Shown: piece after piece, positions 1 to 7,258 of the stretch | Position numbering within the stretch: the stretch's first letter is position 1 | How the letters are laid out: every line of letters begins with the position of its first letter | Assembly (NCBI GenBank): GCA_944369635.1 | Contig: CALVXL010000126.1 | Location: forward strand, 1 to 15,983 | Length of the DNA: 15,983 nucleotides | Origin: an uncultured Clostridia bacterium | GTDB taxonomy: Bacteria; Bacillota; Clostridia; Christensenellales; Borkfalkiaceae | Direction of reading: 5' to 3' | The notes under the pieces: model-generated | What the model saw: only the letters and a program-made list of their open reading frames with translations | Told to the model about the DNA's origin: nothing | Database searches by the model: none | Program-made: the position numbers and the translations under genes

Positions 1-1
1 G

Positions 2-523
2 AAATACATTCTGAAACCGCAACTGAAAGCGCTGGGACCGAAGTACGGTAAAAACCTTGCGCTTGTGAAAAGGTTCCTTGAAACCTGCAACGCCGCGGAG
101 GTCGTCAGGACCGTCCGCGCGGGCGAAGTGTATAAAACGGAATTCGAGGGCGTTTCCTTCGAATTTTCGGCGGACGATCTGCTCGTTTCCTCCGAAAGCA
201 TGCCGGGATTCGTCGCGCAGAGCGATAAGGGCGTTACCGTGGTGCTCGACACCAACCTTACCCCCGAACTCATCGAAGAGGGCAACGAACGCGAACTCGT
301 TTCCAAGATCCAGACCATGCGCAAGGAGGCGGGATTCGAGGTGACGGACAGGATCGTGCTTAACGTGAAAGCCGACGAGGACATCGAAAAACTCTTCCTG
401 AAGGGCAACGTCGCGGCGGCGGTTTTGGCGGACAAAGTCAACTTCTCTTCGGGCGAGGGTTACGAAAAAGAGCTTGACATTAACGGCAAAATGTGTACAA
501 TAGTAATCAGTAAGGCAAAATGA
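2..523 (+). CDS. ileS: Isoleucyl-tRNA synthetase, C-terminal part (5' end outside window)
   Basis: Isoleucyl-tRNA synthetase charges tRNA-Ile with isoleucine in the cytosol. Only the last 173 residues are in the window. The open frame begins at the window edge and reads KYILKPQLKALGPKYGK, the sequence typical of the region after the anticodon-binding domain in class Ia IleRS. The rest matches the usual C-terminal domain, with RKEAGFEVTDRIVLNV and a final CTIVISKAK. The catalytic HIGH and KMSKS motifs lie upstream and cannot be seen. A GTG at 65 is an internal codon, not the start, because the homology continues upstream of it. The stop overlaps the next gene by 4 bp (ATGA), so the two are probably translationally coupled. 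Confidence 0.9.
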   Translation, partial: KYILKPQLKALGPKYGKNLALVKRFLETCNAAEVVRTVRAGEVYKTEFEGVSFEFSADDLLVSSESMPGFVAQSDKGVTVVLDTNLTPELIEEGNERELVSKIQTMRKEAGFEVTDRIVLNVKADEDIEKLFLKGNVAAAVLADKVNFSSGEGYEKELDINGKMCTIVISKAK

Positions 524-1380
524 TGAAAACCGCCAAATGGAAAGATTACTCCGTTATCGCCACGGGCGACGGGTATAAGCTGGAGCGGTGGGGCAAGGTG
601 ATTCTTCCGCGTCCCGACCCGCAGGTCATCTGGCCGTCGTCTTTCGATATGGAACATTATCCCGCGCTTTCGGCAAAATACGTCCGTCGCGGCGGGGGCG
701 GCGCTTGGGAAAGGCGCGGCAATATGCCCGAAGAATGGACGATCGGTTACAGGGATTTGAAATTCAAAGTCCGTCCCATGGGCTTCAAGCATACGGGGCT
801 TTTCCCCGAGCAGGCGGTCAATTGGGATAAAATGGACGAGCTGATCCGCGGCGCGGGCAGAGAAATTTCCGTTCTCAACCTCTTCGCCTATACGGGCGGC
901 GCTACCGTTGCCTGCGCGGCGGCGGGGGCGAGCGTGTGTCACGTGGACGCGGCTAAAAACATGGTGGAGCGCGCGGGGGAAAACCTCAGGCTTTCGGGAC
1001 TTGAAAAAGCGAAAGTGCGCTTTATCGTGGACGATTGCAAAAAATTCGCGCAGCGGGAGATCCGCCGCGGAAGAAAATACGACGCCGTCATCATGGATCC
1101 GCCCAGCTACGGGCGCGGACCGGGCGGCGAAATGTGGAAGCTGGAAACCGAGCTGTTTCCGCTGGTGAAACTGTGCACCGAAGTGCTTTCCGATAACCCG
1201 CTGTTTTTTCTCATCAATTCCTATACGACGGGGTTGCAGCCGCAGGTCATCGAAAACATTTTAACGCTCAATTTAAAAGCATTCGGCGGCAGTGCGGAAG
1301 CTTACGAAGTGGGACTCGATACCGAAGAGGGCATCGTCCTGCCGTGCGGTTGCAGCGGACTGTGGACGAAACGAGGATAA
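520..1380 (+). CDS. Class I SAM-dependent rRNA methyltransferase (COG1092/RlmI-like, no PUA domain)
   Basis: Predicted S-adenosylmethionine-dependent methyltransferase, probably acting on 23S rRNA. The 286-residue protein has a Rossmann methyltransferase core in its second half. Motif I is LNLFAYTGGA (about 119-128), the acidic SAM contact follows in HVDAAKNMVE (D143), VDDC is near 170, and the motif IV loop is DPPSYGRG (193-200). This order is typical of COG1092 enzymes such as RlmI/RlmK. RlmI-type proteins usually carry an N-terminal PUA domain of about 70-80 residues; here the N-terminal 100 residues do not look like one, so the target base cannot be assigned. The start is ATG at 520 or the adjacent ATG at 523, with AAGG just upstream. 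It overlaps ileS by 4 bp and sits 2 bp before a pseudouridine synthase gene, an RNA-modification context. Confidence 0.82.
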   Translation: MMKTAKWKDYSVIATGDGYKLERWGKVILPRPDPQVIWPSSFDMEHYPALSAKYVRRGGGGAWERRGNMPEEWTIGYRDLKFKVRPMGFKHTGLFPEQAVNWDKMDELIRGAGREISVLNLFAYTGGATVACAAAGASVCHVDAAKNMVERAGENLRLSGLEKAKVRFIVDDCKKFAQREIRRGRKYDAVIMDPPSYGRGPGGEMWKLETELFPLVKLCTEVLSDNPLFFLINSYTTGLQPQVIENILTLNLKAFGGSAEAYEVGLDTEEGIVLPCGCSGLWTKRG

Positions 1381-1382
1381 TT

Positions 1383-2093
1383 ATGGACGAGCTGATCATT
1401 TTATATGAGGACAATCACATCATCGTGGTGTTAAAGCCGCAGAACGTGCCTACCTGCGAGGACGAAAGCAAGGATAAGGACATGCTTACCTATATCAAGG
1501 AGTATATCCGCGACAAATACGATAAGCCGGGCAACGTGTATCTGGGGCTGGTGCACCGTCTGGACCGTCCGACGGGCGGCGTAATGGTGTTTGCAAAAAG
1601 CTCCAAGGCGGCGGCAAGGCTGTCCGAGCAGATGAAAAACGGGGATTTCGAAAAGAAATATCTTGCGGTGCTCGCCGATACGCCGCGGGAAGAGCGCGCC
1701 GTTTTGAAAAATTATCTGAAAAAGAACCCGATCAACAACATGGTATATCTTGCCACCGCCACCACGGCGGGCGCGAAGTATGCCGAACTCGATTATAAAA
1801 TTCTGGAAACACATAAAAATCTCGCGCTGGCGGAAGTGCGCCTGCACACGGGCAGAAGTCATCAGATCCGCGTGCAGATGAGTTCCATCGGCTGTCCCGT
1901 TTTCGGGGATATGCGATACGGCGGCGAAAAGGCGGTCAAGGGAAATCTCGCGCTTTGGGCGTATTCTCTGGCATTTTCGCACCCCGTTACGAAAGAGCGG
2001 CTCGTTTTTAAGGTGCAGCCGCCGAAGGATATCGTGCCGTGGACGTTTTTCGATACCGATAAGGCGATCAAAACGACAAAACCAGAGGTGTAA
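1383..2093 (+). CDS. RluA-family RNA pseudouridine synthase
   Basis: Converts specific uridines in rRNA or tRNA to pseudouridine. The 236-residue protein contains the family signature LVHRLDRPTGGVMVF with catalytic Asp61 in HRLD, and the downstream RLHTGRSHQIRVQMSSIGCP (about 153-172) and GDMRYGG motifs. The length matches short RluA/RluD-type enzymes without an S4 domain; the sequence starts directly with LYEDNHIIVVLKP. The start chosen is ATG 1383, preceded by GAGG at 1373-1376. An in-frame GTG at 1344 would add 13 residues inside the previous gene and has no ribosome site. The gene is 2 bp downstream of the methyltransferase, so both probably belong to one transcript from ileS. The exact target uridine cannot be read from the sequence. 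Confidence 0.9.
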   Translation: MDELIILYEDNHIIVVLKPQNVPTCEDESKDKDMLTYIKEYIRDKYDKPGNVYLGLVHRLDRPTGGVMVFAKSSKAAARLSEQMKNGDFEKKYLAVLADTPREERAVLKNYLKKNPINNMVYLATATTAGAKYAELDYKILETHKNLALAEVRLHTGRSHQIRVQMSSIGCPVFGDMRYGGEKAVKGNLALWAYSLAFSHPVTKERLVFKVQPPKDIVPWTFFDTDKAIKTTKPEV

Positions 2094-2102
2094 AAATTCA
2101 AA

Positions 2103-2681
2103 ATGGAAATCGCTGTATTAGAAAGCTTGCAAGCCATTCATACGCCCGTTTTGACGTATATCATGCTGGCTTTCACATATTTGGGTGAGGTAGGTGCCGT
2201 CTGTATCGTGACGGCCGCGATTTTTTTGATTTTCCCGAAGACGCGCAAGGGCGGCTTTGTACTCGCCGCTGCGCTGATCGCGGATTTTCTGATTGTAAAC
2301 TTATTTTTGAAAAACGTCGTAGCGCGCCCTCGGCCGTTTACCAAGTCCGAAGCGCTCCTTTCGTTTCTCAATTCTATCAGTTATAAAATCCCTTCCGACT
2401 GGTCTTTTCCGTCGGGACACAGCGCCGTGTGCTTTTGCGGCGCGTCGGTGCTGACCGTTCTCTATAAGGGGAAAGGCGTCTGGACGTATGCCGTAGCGGC
2501 GATCGTCGCGTTTTCGCGGCTGTATCTCGGGGTGCATTATCTGACCGACGTGCTTGCGGGTGCGGCGATCGGCTCGCTTATCGGCGGACTGATCGGTGTC
2601 TACGGCGGAAAGCTGTACGATAAAGTTCTCGCCGCAATCCACGCGCGTAAAAATAAGAGAAACGACGAAGATCTCGACTGA
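2103..2681 (+). CDS. PAP2-superfamily membrane phosphatase
   Basis: Integral membrane acid phosphatase of the PAP2 family, whose members dephosphorylate lipid phosphates such as undecaprenyl diphosphate, phosphatidate or phosphatidylglycerophosphate. All three catalytic motifs are intact in the 192 residues: KX6RP at K70-R77-P78 (KNVVARPRP), PSGH at 103-106, and SR-X5-H-X3-D with S138, R139, H145 and D149. Several hydrophobic segments surround them (about 20-45, 50-68, 108-120, 125-138, 150-168), giving a multi-pass protein with a basic, charged tail. An undecaprenyl-diphosphatase role in cell-wall lipid recycling is the most common assignment, but the substrate is inferred. It ends the ileS operon: it starts 9 bp after the pseudouridine synthase gene and is followed by a strong hairpin. 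Confidence 0.88.
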   Translation: MEIAVLESLQAIHTPVLTYIMLAFTYLGEVGAVCIVTAAIFLIFPKTRKGGFVLAAALIADFLIVNLFLKNVVARPRPFTKSEALLSFLNSISYKIPSDWSFPSGHSAVCFCGASVLTVLYKGKGVWTYAVAAIVAFSRLYLGVHYLTDVLAGAAIGSLIGGLIGVYGGKLYDKVLAAIHARKNKRNDEDLD

Positions 2682-2716
2682 ATCTCCGTCGGAAAAACCA
2701 CAATAAATCAAAATCT

Positions 2717-2751
2717 TTTTGGGGGGCGCAGAAAAACTGCGCCCCCCAAAA
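2717..2751. terminator. Perfect 15-bp intergenic hairpin after the PAP2 gene
   Basis: Bases 2717-2731 pair perfectly with 2737-2751 around an AAAAA loop; the core is GGGGGGCGCAG / CTGCGCCCCCC. Its position after the last gene of the run suggests a terminator. There is no downstream T tract on either strand: T4 and A4 form the outer base pairs instead. It may therefore act as an mRNA 3'-end stabiliser or as a terminator that does not depend on a U tract. The core resembles the hairpin at 3721-3748. Confidence 0.6.
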
Positions 2752-2828
2752 GGTATACGGTAAAAAATTCCGCGGCGAAAAATTTTCAGTTTCGCGGCGA
2801 TTGAAACGCAAGACGGGAGTAAAAAATT

Positions 2829-3671
2829 ATGTTGCAGGAAAGAGTGGATTTATACAGATATTTTTCCGTAAAGCGCGGGAAGAATTCGTCGGGATACCTC
2901 AACACGTATGTGCCCGACGGCACGCCGGAACTCAACGTGAAAAAACGTCCCGCCATGCTGATCTGCACGGGCGGCGGATACGGGTTTCTGTCTGACCGCG
3001 AAAAGGAACCCGTGGCAATCCGCTTTTTGAGCAAAGGTTACAGCTCGTTCACGCTGGAATATACGGTAAAAACCGCTTATCCCGTGCCTTTTTTGGAAGC
3101 TTGCATGGCGATGATTTATATCCGCGAAAATGCCGAAAAGTATTTTGTCGACCGAAATCACGTCTGCGCCGTCGGATTTTCTGCGGGCGGGCACCTCGCG
3201 GGTATGCTCGCGACCATGTTTGACGACGACGCGGTAAAAAAGGCGCTGCCGAACAAGCTCGAACTTGTAAAACCCGACGCGGTAATCCTTTCGTACGCCG
3301 CAATAACGTCGGATAAACGGTATATCGATTCCGAACCGTTCGACGTCATCACGGGCGGAAAAAGCGCGCTTTATAAAAAACTTTCTTTGGAAAAACGGGT
3401 AACGGGCGAAAGTTCGCCCGCCTTTATCTGGCACACGGCGGACGACGATTCCGTCTTGCTTTATAACGCGCTGATCATGGCGGCCGCGTATTGCGAACAA
3501 GGCGTTCCGTTTGAATTACATGTATTTGAAAAAGGCGGGCACGGGCTGAGCCTTGCCGACATCGAAACCTCGCTCGGCGAGGAAGATAGTAGGTGCGATA
3601 AGAACGTGCAGGCGTGGGTAAATCTCGCGGACAACTGGCTGAAGTCCCGCGGATTCGCCGTGCGCGGCTGA
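2829..3671 (+). CDS. Alpha/beta hydrolase (esterase/lipase-like), paralogue A
   Basis: Predicted serine carboxylesterase of the alpha/beta-hydrolase fold (COG0657/BD-FAE-like acetyl-esterase group). The catalytic triad is visible in 280 residues: nucleophile Ser118 in GFSAGGH, Asp206 in HTADDDSV, and His238 in GGHGLS. The CTGGGYG stretch (46-52) sits where related enzymes place the HGGG oxyanion hole. There is no signal peptide, so it should be cytosolic. ATG 2829 has GGGAG 9 bp upstream. It is 79% identical to the protein encoded at 4590-5432 with no gaps (58 differences counted by hand), so the two arose by gene duplication. The region around 163-175 and the residues beside the catalytic Asp differ most, which may mean a changed substrate. 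Hairpins flank the gene on both sides and it appears to be transcribed alone. Confidence 0.85.
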   Translation: MLQERVDLYRYFSVKRGKNSSGYLNTYVPDGTPELNVKKRPAMLICTGGGYGFLSDREKEPVAIRFLSKGYSSFTLEYTVKTAYPVPFLEACMAMIYIRENAEKYFVDRNHVCAVGFSAGGHLAGMLATMFDDDAVKKALPNKLELVKPDAVILSYAAITSDKRYIDSEPFDVITGGKSALYKKLSLEKRVTGESSPAFIWHTADDDSVLLYNALIMAAAYCEQGVPFELHVFEKGGHGLSLADIETSLGEEDSRCDKNVQAWVNLADNWLKSRGFAVRG

Positions 3672-3720
3672 AAAGGCAAGTTTGATTTTCGAGGAAAAAC
3701 ATAGTTTGAACATACAGAAA

Positions 3721-3748
3721 GCGGGCGCAGAAAAATTTCTGCGCCCGC
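3721..3748. terminator. Bidirectional hairpin between convergent genes
   Basis: GCGGGCGCAGAAA (3721-3733) is exactly complementary to 3736-3748; realistically this is a 10-bp GC-rich stem with an A5T3 loop. It lies between the plus-strand hydrolase A stop and the minus-strand Cys/His protein stop, where it could terminate both transcripts. No T tract follows on either side. It shares the core GGGCGCAGAAAAA and CTGCGCCC with the hairpin at 2717-2751. Confidence 0.6.
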
Positions 3749-3794
3749 TCGGTATTTCGGCGTTCAAAAAAATATGTATGCGGCGGAAACTCGC

Positions 3795-4469
3795 TCAGGA
3801 TTTCTTTTCGCCGTATAACTTTACGCGTATGCGCGGCAGGGCGTCGGCGGAAGAGCCGAGCGGCTTTTCGCGGTTGCGGTAATCGTGCTTATCGCAAAAC
3901 CATTGCAGTTCGCCGACCATTCGTTCTACGTGCTTATCCTGCAAGCCGCAAAGGTCGGCAAGGTATGCTTTTGTCTTCAGTCCCGCGCAGTCGGCGTGTT
4001 CCAGCAGGGAAGCATAGTGTTTCATGCAAAAACCCTTGGTGGAAAGCAGCTGCGTCCGGAAGGCGCTTTCTTTGGCGTAAAGCTGCGCCACGGTCTTGGC
4101 GTAGCGCTCCATATGATCGTTCACGATATCGCAAACGATGCAGGTGGAAGTCAGTTTTCTTAAGGCGTCGGCAGTCTTTTTCGCGCTTTTTGCGTCCTTT
4201 GCGAACAGTTCTTTTTTCAGTGTGTTCGTCCGCGTGATGGCTTGCAGGGCGACGCTTAATTTGTTCTGGCGGGCGAAAAGCATATCGAAGTGATCCGCGC
4301 AGAAACCGAGTTTATTCACGCGGGCGCGGGTATCGTCTTCCATGACGGCGTCGTTCAGAAACTGAAACAGGATATTTTCTTCTACGATTTTTTCGATTTT
4401 GCACATGGGGCATTCGCAGGAGGGGTTAAATTCCTGCAGAATGAGCGCGGTGCCGATATGATAATTCAT
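3795..4469 (-). CDS. DUF6062-like Cys/His-repeat protein
   Basis: A 224-residue protein of unknown function that I recognise as DUF6062-like, a family common in Clostridia. Its striking feature is a repeated Cys/His pattern: CPMC (C20, C23) with GFCADHF (C57, H60); CIVC (C110, C113) with GFCMKHY (C148, H151); and a final WFCDKHDYRN (C192, H195). Each CxxC plus CxxH pair would supply four ligands, so a duplicated zinc-binding module is likely (inference). There is no signal peptide or membrane segment. The start ATG (4467-4469) has no ribosome site. Instead TTGTAT-17 bp-TAAAAT ends 6 nt before it, so the mRNA may be leaderless. It lies between two hydrolase paralogues on the opposite strand. 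Confidence 0.75.
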   Translation of the reverse strand: MNYHIGTALILQEFNPSCECPMCKIEKIVEENILFQFLNDAVMEDDTRARVNKLGFCADHFDMLFARQNKLSVALQAITRTNTLKKELFAKDAKSAKKTADALRKLTSTCIVCDIVNDHMERYAKTVAQLYAKESAFRTQLLSTKGFCMKHYASLLEHADCAGLKTKAYLADLCGLQDKHVERMVGELQWFCDKHDYRNREKPLGSSADALPRIRVKLYGEKKS

Positions 4470-4475
4470 AAAATC

Positions 4476-4504
4476 ATTTTAACAAATTTCCGATGAAAAT
4501 ACAA
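4476..4504 (-). promoter_or_regulatory. Promoter of the Cys/His protein gene, leaderless geometry
   Basis: On the minus strand, TTGTAT (4499-4504) and TAAAAT (4476-4481) are 17 bp apart. The -10 element ends only 6 nt before the ATG, so transcription would begin at or next to the start codon. No Shine-Dalgarno sequence lies in between. Confidence 0.5.
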
Positions 4505-4512
4505 CGAAAATA

Positions 4513-4541
4513 TGGACATTTCGCGTAGGGTGTGCTATAAT
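4513..4541 (+). promoter_or_regulatory. Sigma-A type promoter of the hydrolase B/lipid kinase/patatin operon
   Basis: TGGACA (4513-4518) and TATAAT (4536-4541) are separated by 17 bp, and TGC just before the -10 makes it an extended -10. The start should fall near 4548, about 40 nt upstream of the ATG. The decamer GTGCTATAAT is identical to the one at 7602-7611. Confidence 0.75.
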
Positions 4542-4550
4542 TTTTTTTAG

Positions 4551-4570
4551 TTATGCCGTTTATGGCATAA
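4551..4570. promoter_or_regulatory. Inverted repeat at the transcription start (possible operator)
   Basis: TTATGCC (4551-4557) and GGCATAA (4564-4570) are perfect inverted arms around a 6-nt centre. They begin about 3 nt after the predicted start site. This is a common place for a repressor to block the promoter at 4513-4541. An RNA hairpin role in the leader is the alternative. No cognate regulator is identifiable. Confidence 0.5.
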
Positions 4571-4589
4571 AATGTGAGGAGAAGGTTTT

Positions 4590-5432
4590 ATGATACAGGA
4601 AAGAGTGGATTTATACAAATATTTTTCCATAAAACGTAAAAAGAACTCGTTGGGATATCTCAACACGTATGTGCCCGACGGCACGCCGGAACTCAATGTG
4701 AAGCAGCGCCCCGCGATGCTGGTATGTACGGGCGGCGGTTACAGCTTTTTGTCCGACCGCGAAAAGGAACCCGTTGCGATTCGCTTTATGAGCAAAGGTT
4801 ACAGCGCGTTCACGCTGGAATATTCGCTTTGCACGGCGTTTCCCGTGCCCTTGCTCGAAGCGTGTATGGCGATCGTGTATATCCGCGAAAATTCCACAAA
4901 ATATTTCGTCGATCCGAATCACGTCTGCGCCGTCGGATTTTCCGCGGGCGGCCACCTCGTGGGAATGCTCGCCACCATGTCCGACGACGACGCGGTGAAA
5001 AAGGCGATGCCGGACAAGCTCGAACTTGTAAAACCCGACGCGGTCATCCTTTCGTATGCCGTCATCACTTCGGACAGCCGCTATTCGCATGCGGGGACGT
5101 TCAATAACATAACGGGCGGGAAAAAGACGCTTTACCAGAAGCTTTCTTTGGAAAAGCGCGTGACCAACGAGAGCGTGCCCGCGTTCATCTGGCACACCAA
5201 GGAGGACGGCGCGGTTCCCGTATACAATGCGCTTTGTATGGCGAGCGCGTATTACGAGCACGGCGTTCCGTTCGAGCTGCACGTATTCGAACGCGGCGGG
5301 CACGGGCTGAGCCTTGCCAACATCGAAACGTCGCTCAGCGAGAACGATAAAAGATGTATCAAGAACGTACAGGCGTGGGTGGACTTGGCGGACAACTGGC
5401 TGAAATCTCGCGGATTTACCGTTCACGAATAA
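4590..5432 (+). CDS. Alpha/beta hydrolase (esterase/lipase-like), paralogue B
   Basis: Same fold and length (280 residues) as the enzyme encoded at 2829-3671. The triad is conserved at identical positions: Ser118 in GFSAGGH, Asp206 in HTKEDGAVP, His238 in GGHGLS. HTKEDGAVPVYNA is closer than copy A to the usual H-x-x-D-x-x-VP pattern of this family, so B may be the more ancestral enzyme (inference). It is cytosolic, with no signal peptide. A strong GAGGAGAAGG site lies at 4576-4585. Its stop codon directly abuts the ATG of the lipid kinase gene, so the pair is coupled. The context with a diacylglycerol-kinase-family protein and a patatin points to acyl-ester or lipid turnover rather than xylan deacetylation, but the substrate is unproven. 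Confidence 0.86.
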   Translation: MIQERVDLYKYFSIKRKKNSLGYLNTYVPDGTPELNVKQRPAMLVCTGGGYSFLSDREKEPVAIRFMSKGYSAFTLEYSLCTAFPVPLLEACMAIVYIRENSTKYFVDPNHVCAVGFSAGGHLVGMLATMSDDDAVKKAMPDKLELVKPDAVILSYAVITSDSRYSHAGTFNNITGGKKTLYQKLSLEKRVTNESVPAFIWHTKEDGAVPVYNALCMASAYYEHGVPFELHVFERGGHGLSLANIETSLSENDKRCIKNVQAWVDLADNWLKSRGFTVHE

Positions 5433-6368
5433 ATGAAGTGTCTGTTCCTTTACAATCCGCAGAGCGGAAAGGGAAAGATCAATCAATACGTACATTTTGC
5501 CGAAGCACAACTGAAAAGCAAATTCGGGTCTGTGGACGTCGCCTGTTCCGAAGGCCCGAAAGATATGGAAAAAAAGGCGAAAGAAGCGTGCGGAAAGTAC
5601 GATTATCTGGTGTTTTCGGGGGGCGACGGTTCGTTTAACGAGATCATCAACGGGATTTGCGATGAAGAACGGCGTCCGGTTTTAGGATATATTCCCACGG
5701 GTACGGTCAACGATATTTCCCGCTCGTGCGGCATACCGCGCACGATCAGGCGCGCGATCAAAAACGTGACGGAAGGCGTCGTCAGAAAGCTTGACGTCAT
5801 GTGTGTGAACGGCAAGTATTTCGCGGAGTACGAAATCAGCGCGGGCGCCATGACCAGCTGTTCCTATAAAGCGCCGCGGCAGGAAAAAATCGTTTTGGGC
5901 AAGTTCGCCTATGCGCTGGAAATTTTGCGTAACAACATGAAATTAGCGGACTTTCCCGTAGTCGTGGAAAGCGGCGGCGTCGTTTACCGCACCAACTGCG
6001 AATTCGTGGTTTTCATCAACAGCCGTTCCATCGCGAGCATGCCCGTCAATCCAAAAGCGGTATTAAACGACGGCGAAGTGGAGCTTTTGCTGATACGGCA
6101 GGTGGAAAAACCGCGTTGGTATCATAAGTTCCGCGCTTTTTTCAAGATTTTGCACTTTTTCGCCTTCGGATACAACAATGCGAAAAACAACGCGGATTTC
6201 ATCAAGCTGAAAGGCAGTTCTTTTACCGTAAAAACTTCGCCCGATACCGTTTGGAATTTCGACGGCGAAGAGGGCATCAAAGGCGATATCCGCGTGGAAG
6301 TGCTTAAAGAGCGCATAGAACTTATCGTTCCGACCCGCAAAGCGGGGGCAAAACGGTTCAACAGATAA
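5433..6368 (+). CDS. Diacylglycerol kinase family lipid kinase (YegS/BmrU/DgkB type)
   Basis: Soluble lipid kinase of the DAGK catalytic family, which phosphorylates diacylglycerol or related lipids with ATP at the membrane surface. In 311 residues the nucleotide-binding GGDGS motif is at 63-67 (family consensus GGDGT), PTGTVND at 88-94, and the C-terminal DGE of WNFDGEEG at 277-279 includes the probable catalytic acid. LNDGEVELLLI (211-221) matches the conserved C-terminal lobe. The length is typical of DgkB/YegS proteins. ATG 5433 follows the TAA of hydrolase B with no gap and has no obvious ribosome site of its own, so translation probably depends on re-initiation. In low-GC Gram-positives DgkB returns diacylglycerol to phospholipid synthesis. 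That role fits the operon but is inferred. Confidence 0.87.
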   Translation: MKCLFLYNPQSGKGKINQYVHFAEAQLKSKFGSVDVACSEGPKDMEKKAKEACGKYDYLVFSGGDGSFNEIINGICDEERRPVLGYIPTGTVNDISRSCGIPRTIRRAIKNVTEGVVRKLDVMCVNGKYFAEYEISAGAMTSCSYKAPRQEKIVLGKFAYALEILRNNMKLADFPVVVESGGVVYRTNCEFVVFINSRSIASMPVNPKAVLNDGEVELLLIRQVEKPRWYHKFRAFFKILHFFAFGYNNAKNNADFIKLKGSSFTVKTSPDTVWNFDGEEGIKGDIRVEVLKERIELIVPTRKAGAKRFNR

Positions 6369-6381
6369 AGGAGGGGGAGTA

Positions 6382-7167
6382 TTGAAGAAATTAGCTTTCG
6401 CGCTGGGATCGGGGGGAAGCCGCGGCGTGGCGCACATCGGTTTTTTGCAGGCGATGCAGGAAAACGGAATTAAACCCGACTTAATCACGGGTTCGTCCAT
6501 GGGCGCGGTTGTCGGTTCCTGTTATGCGGCGGGAATCTCCGTCGAGGAAATGAAGGAAATCGTTTTTGAACTCAAAGCTTTGGATATACTGGACATTTCG
6601 GGCAATATTCTCAAAAACCAGGCGCTTTTCAAGTCCAAAAAAATGCGCGCAAAACTCGGCGAACACCTCGGGAAAAAGACGTTTGAAGAGCTGCAAATTC
6701 CTTTCGGGTGCGTGGCTGTCGATCTCGTTACGGGCAAGACTGCGGAATTCACCGAAAAGCATGTGGTTGCCGATTGCGTGCAGGCAAGTTCTTCCATTCC
6801 CGGCATATTCCGCCCCGTCAAAATCGATTCCATGACGCTGGTGGACGGCGGCGTGAGAAACCGTCTGCCCATAAAACTCGCCCGCAAAATGGGTGCGGAC
6901 GTCGTCGTTGCCGTGGACGTTTTAGGCGAACTGCGGATTTCGGACAAGCCGCTTAACCTCATCACCGTGGTGTTGCGTACGGTGGATATTTACGATTCCC
7001 AGATCACCGAAATGAAACTGAAAAAGTGCAAACCCGACCTGCTGATCCGCCCCGATATGGGAGATATGTCGCAATATAAAGTGAAAAATTTCGACATCGC
7101 TTTCGACGCAGGCTATAAAGTGGGACTCGAAAATGCGGATAAAATAAAGGAACTGACGGAAAATTAA
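6382..7167 (+). CDS. Patatin-like phospholipase (RssA/NTE-type)
   Basis: Predicted lipid acyl hydrolase with the patatin Ser-Asp dyad. The oxyanion-hole loop GSGGSRG (9-15) takes the place of the usual GGGxRG. The nucleophile elbow is GSSMG with Ser39, and the catalytic Asp155 is in VDGGVRNRLP. A length of 261 residues fits the bacterial RssA/YchK group. No signal peptide or membrane segment is visible, so it is probably cytosolic and acts on membrane lipid. The start is TTG 6382, preceded by GAGGGGGAG; no ATG exists in frame before the oxyanion motif. It lies 13 bp after the lipid kinase gene and closes the operon before a terminator. Release of fatty acids or lysolipids by this enzyme would complement the kinase and esterase upstream (inference). 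Confidence 0.86.
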   Translation: MKKLAFALGSGGSRGVAHIGFLQAMQENGIKPDLITGSSMGAVVGSCYAAGISVEEMKEIVFELKALDILDISGNILKNQALFKSKKMRAKLGEHLGKKTFEELQIPFGCVAVDLVTGKTAEFTEKHVVADCVQASSSIPGIFRPVKIDSMTLVDGGVRNRLPIKLARKMGADVVVAVDVLGELRISDKPLNLITVVLRTVDIYDSQITEMKLKKCKPDLLIRPDMGDMSQYKVKNFDIAFDAGYKVGLENADKIKELTEN

Positions 7168-7186
7168 TCCGCCGGTAAATTTGCAA

Positions 7187-7258
7187 TACGGCGGCAAACG
7201 GAAGTGTTTCAGACCGCCGTAAAAAATAATATTAAAAATGCTGCGCATTAAAAATATT
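7187..7258. other. Two consecutive inverted repeats upstream of the terminator
   Basis: TACGGCGG (7187-7194) pairs with CCGCCGTA (7214-7221), with an inner AAAC/GTTT pairing (7196-7199 and 7206-7209). A second element pairs AATATT (7228-7233) with AATATT (7253-7258), and inside it AATGC with GCATT (7237-7241 and 7245-7249). Together with the terminator immediately after, the 3' tail of the lipid operon would fold into three hairpins in a row. Confidence 0.4.

Noticed and set aside
460..942. Long open frames antisense to real genes (also at 1431-1982, 2850-3500, 4611-5510, 9471-10082, 13140-13904, 14068-14967)
   Set aside because: They lie opposite genes with clear family motifs and are explained by GC-rich codon bias in the true frames.
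1344..1382. GTG-initiated 13-residue extension of the pseudouridine synthase
   Set aside because: It lies inside the methyltransferase gene, has no ribosome site, and ATG 1383 with GAGG upstream begins exactly where family homology starts.
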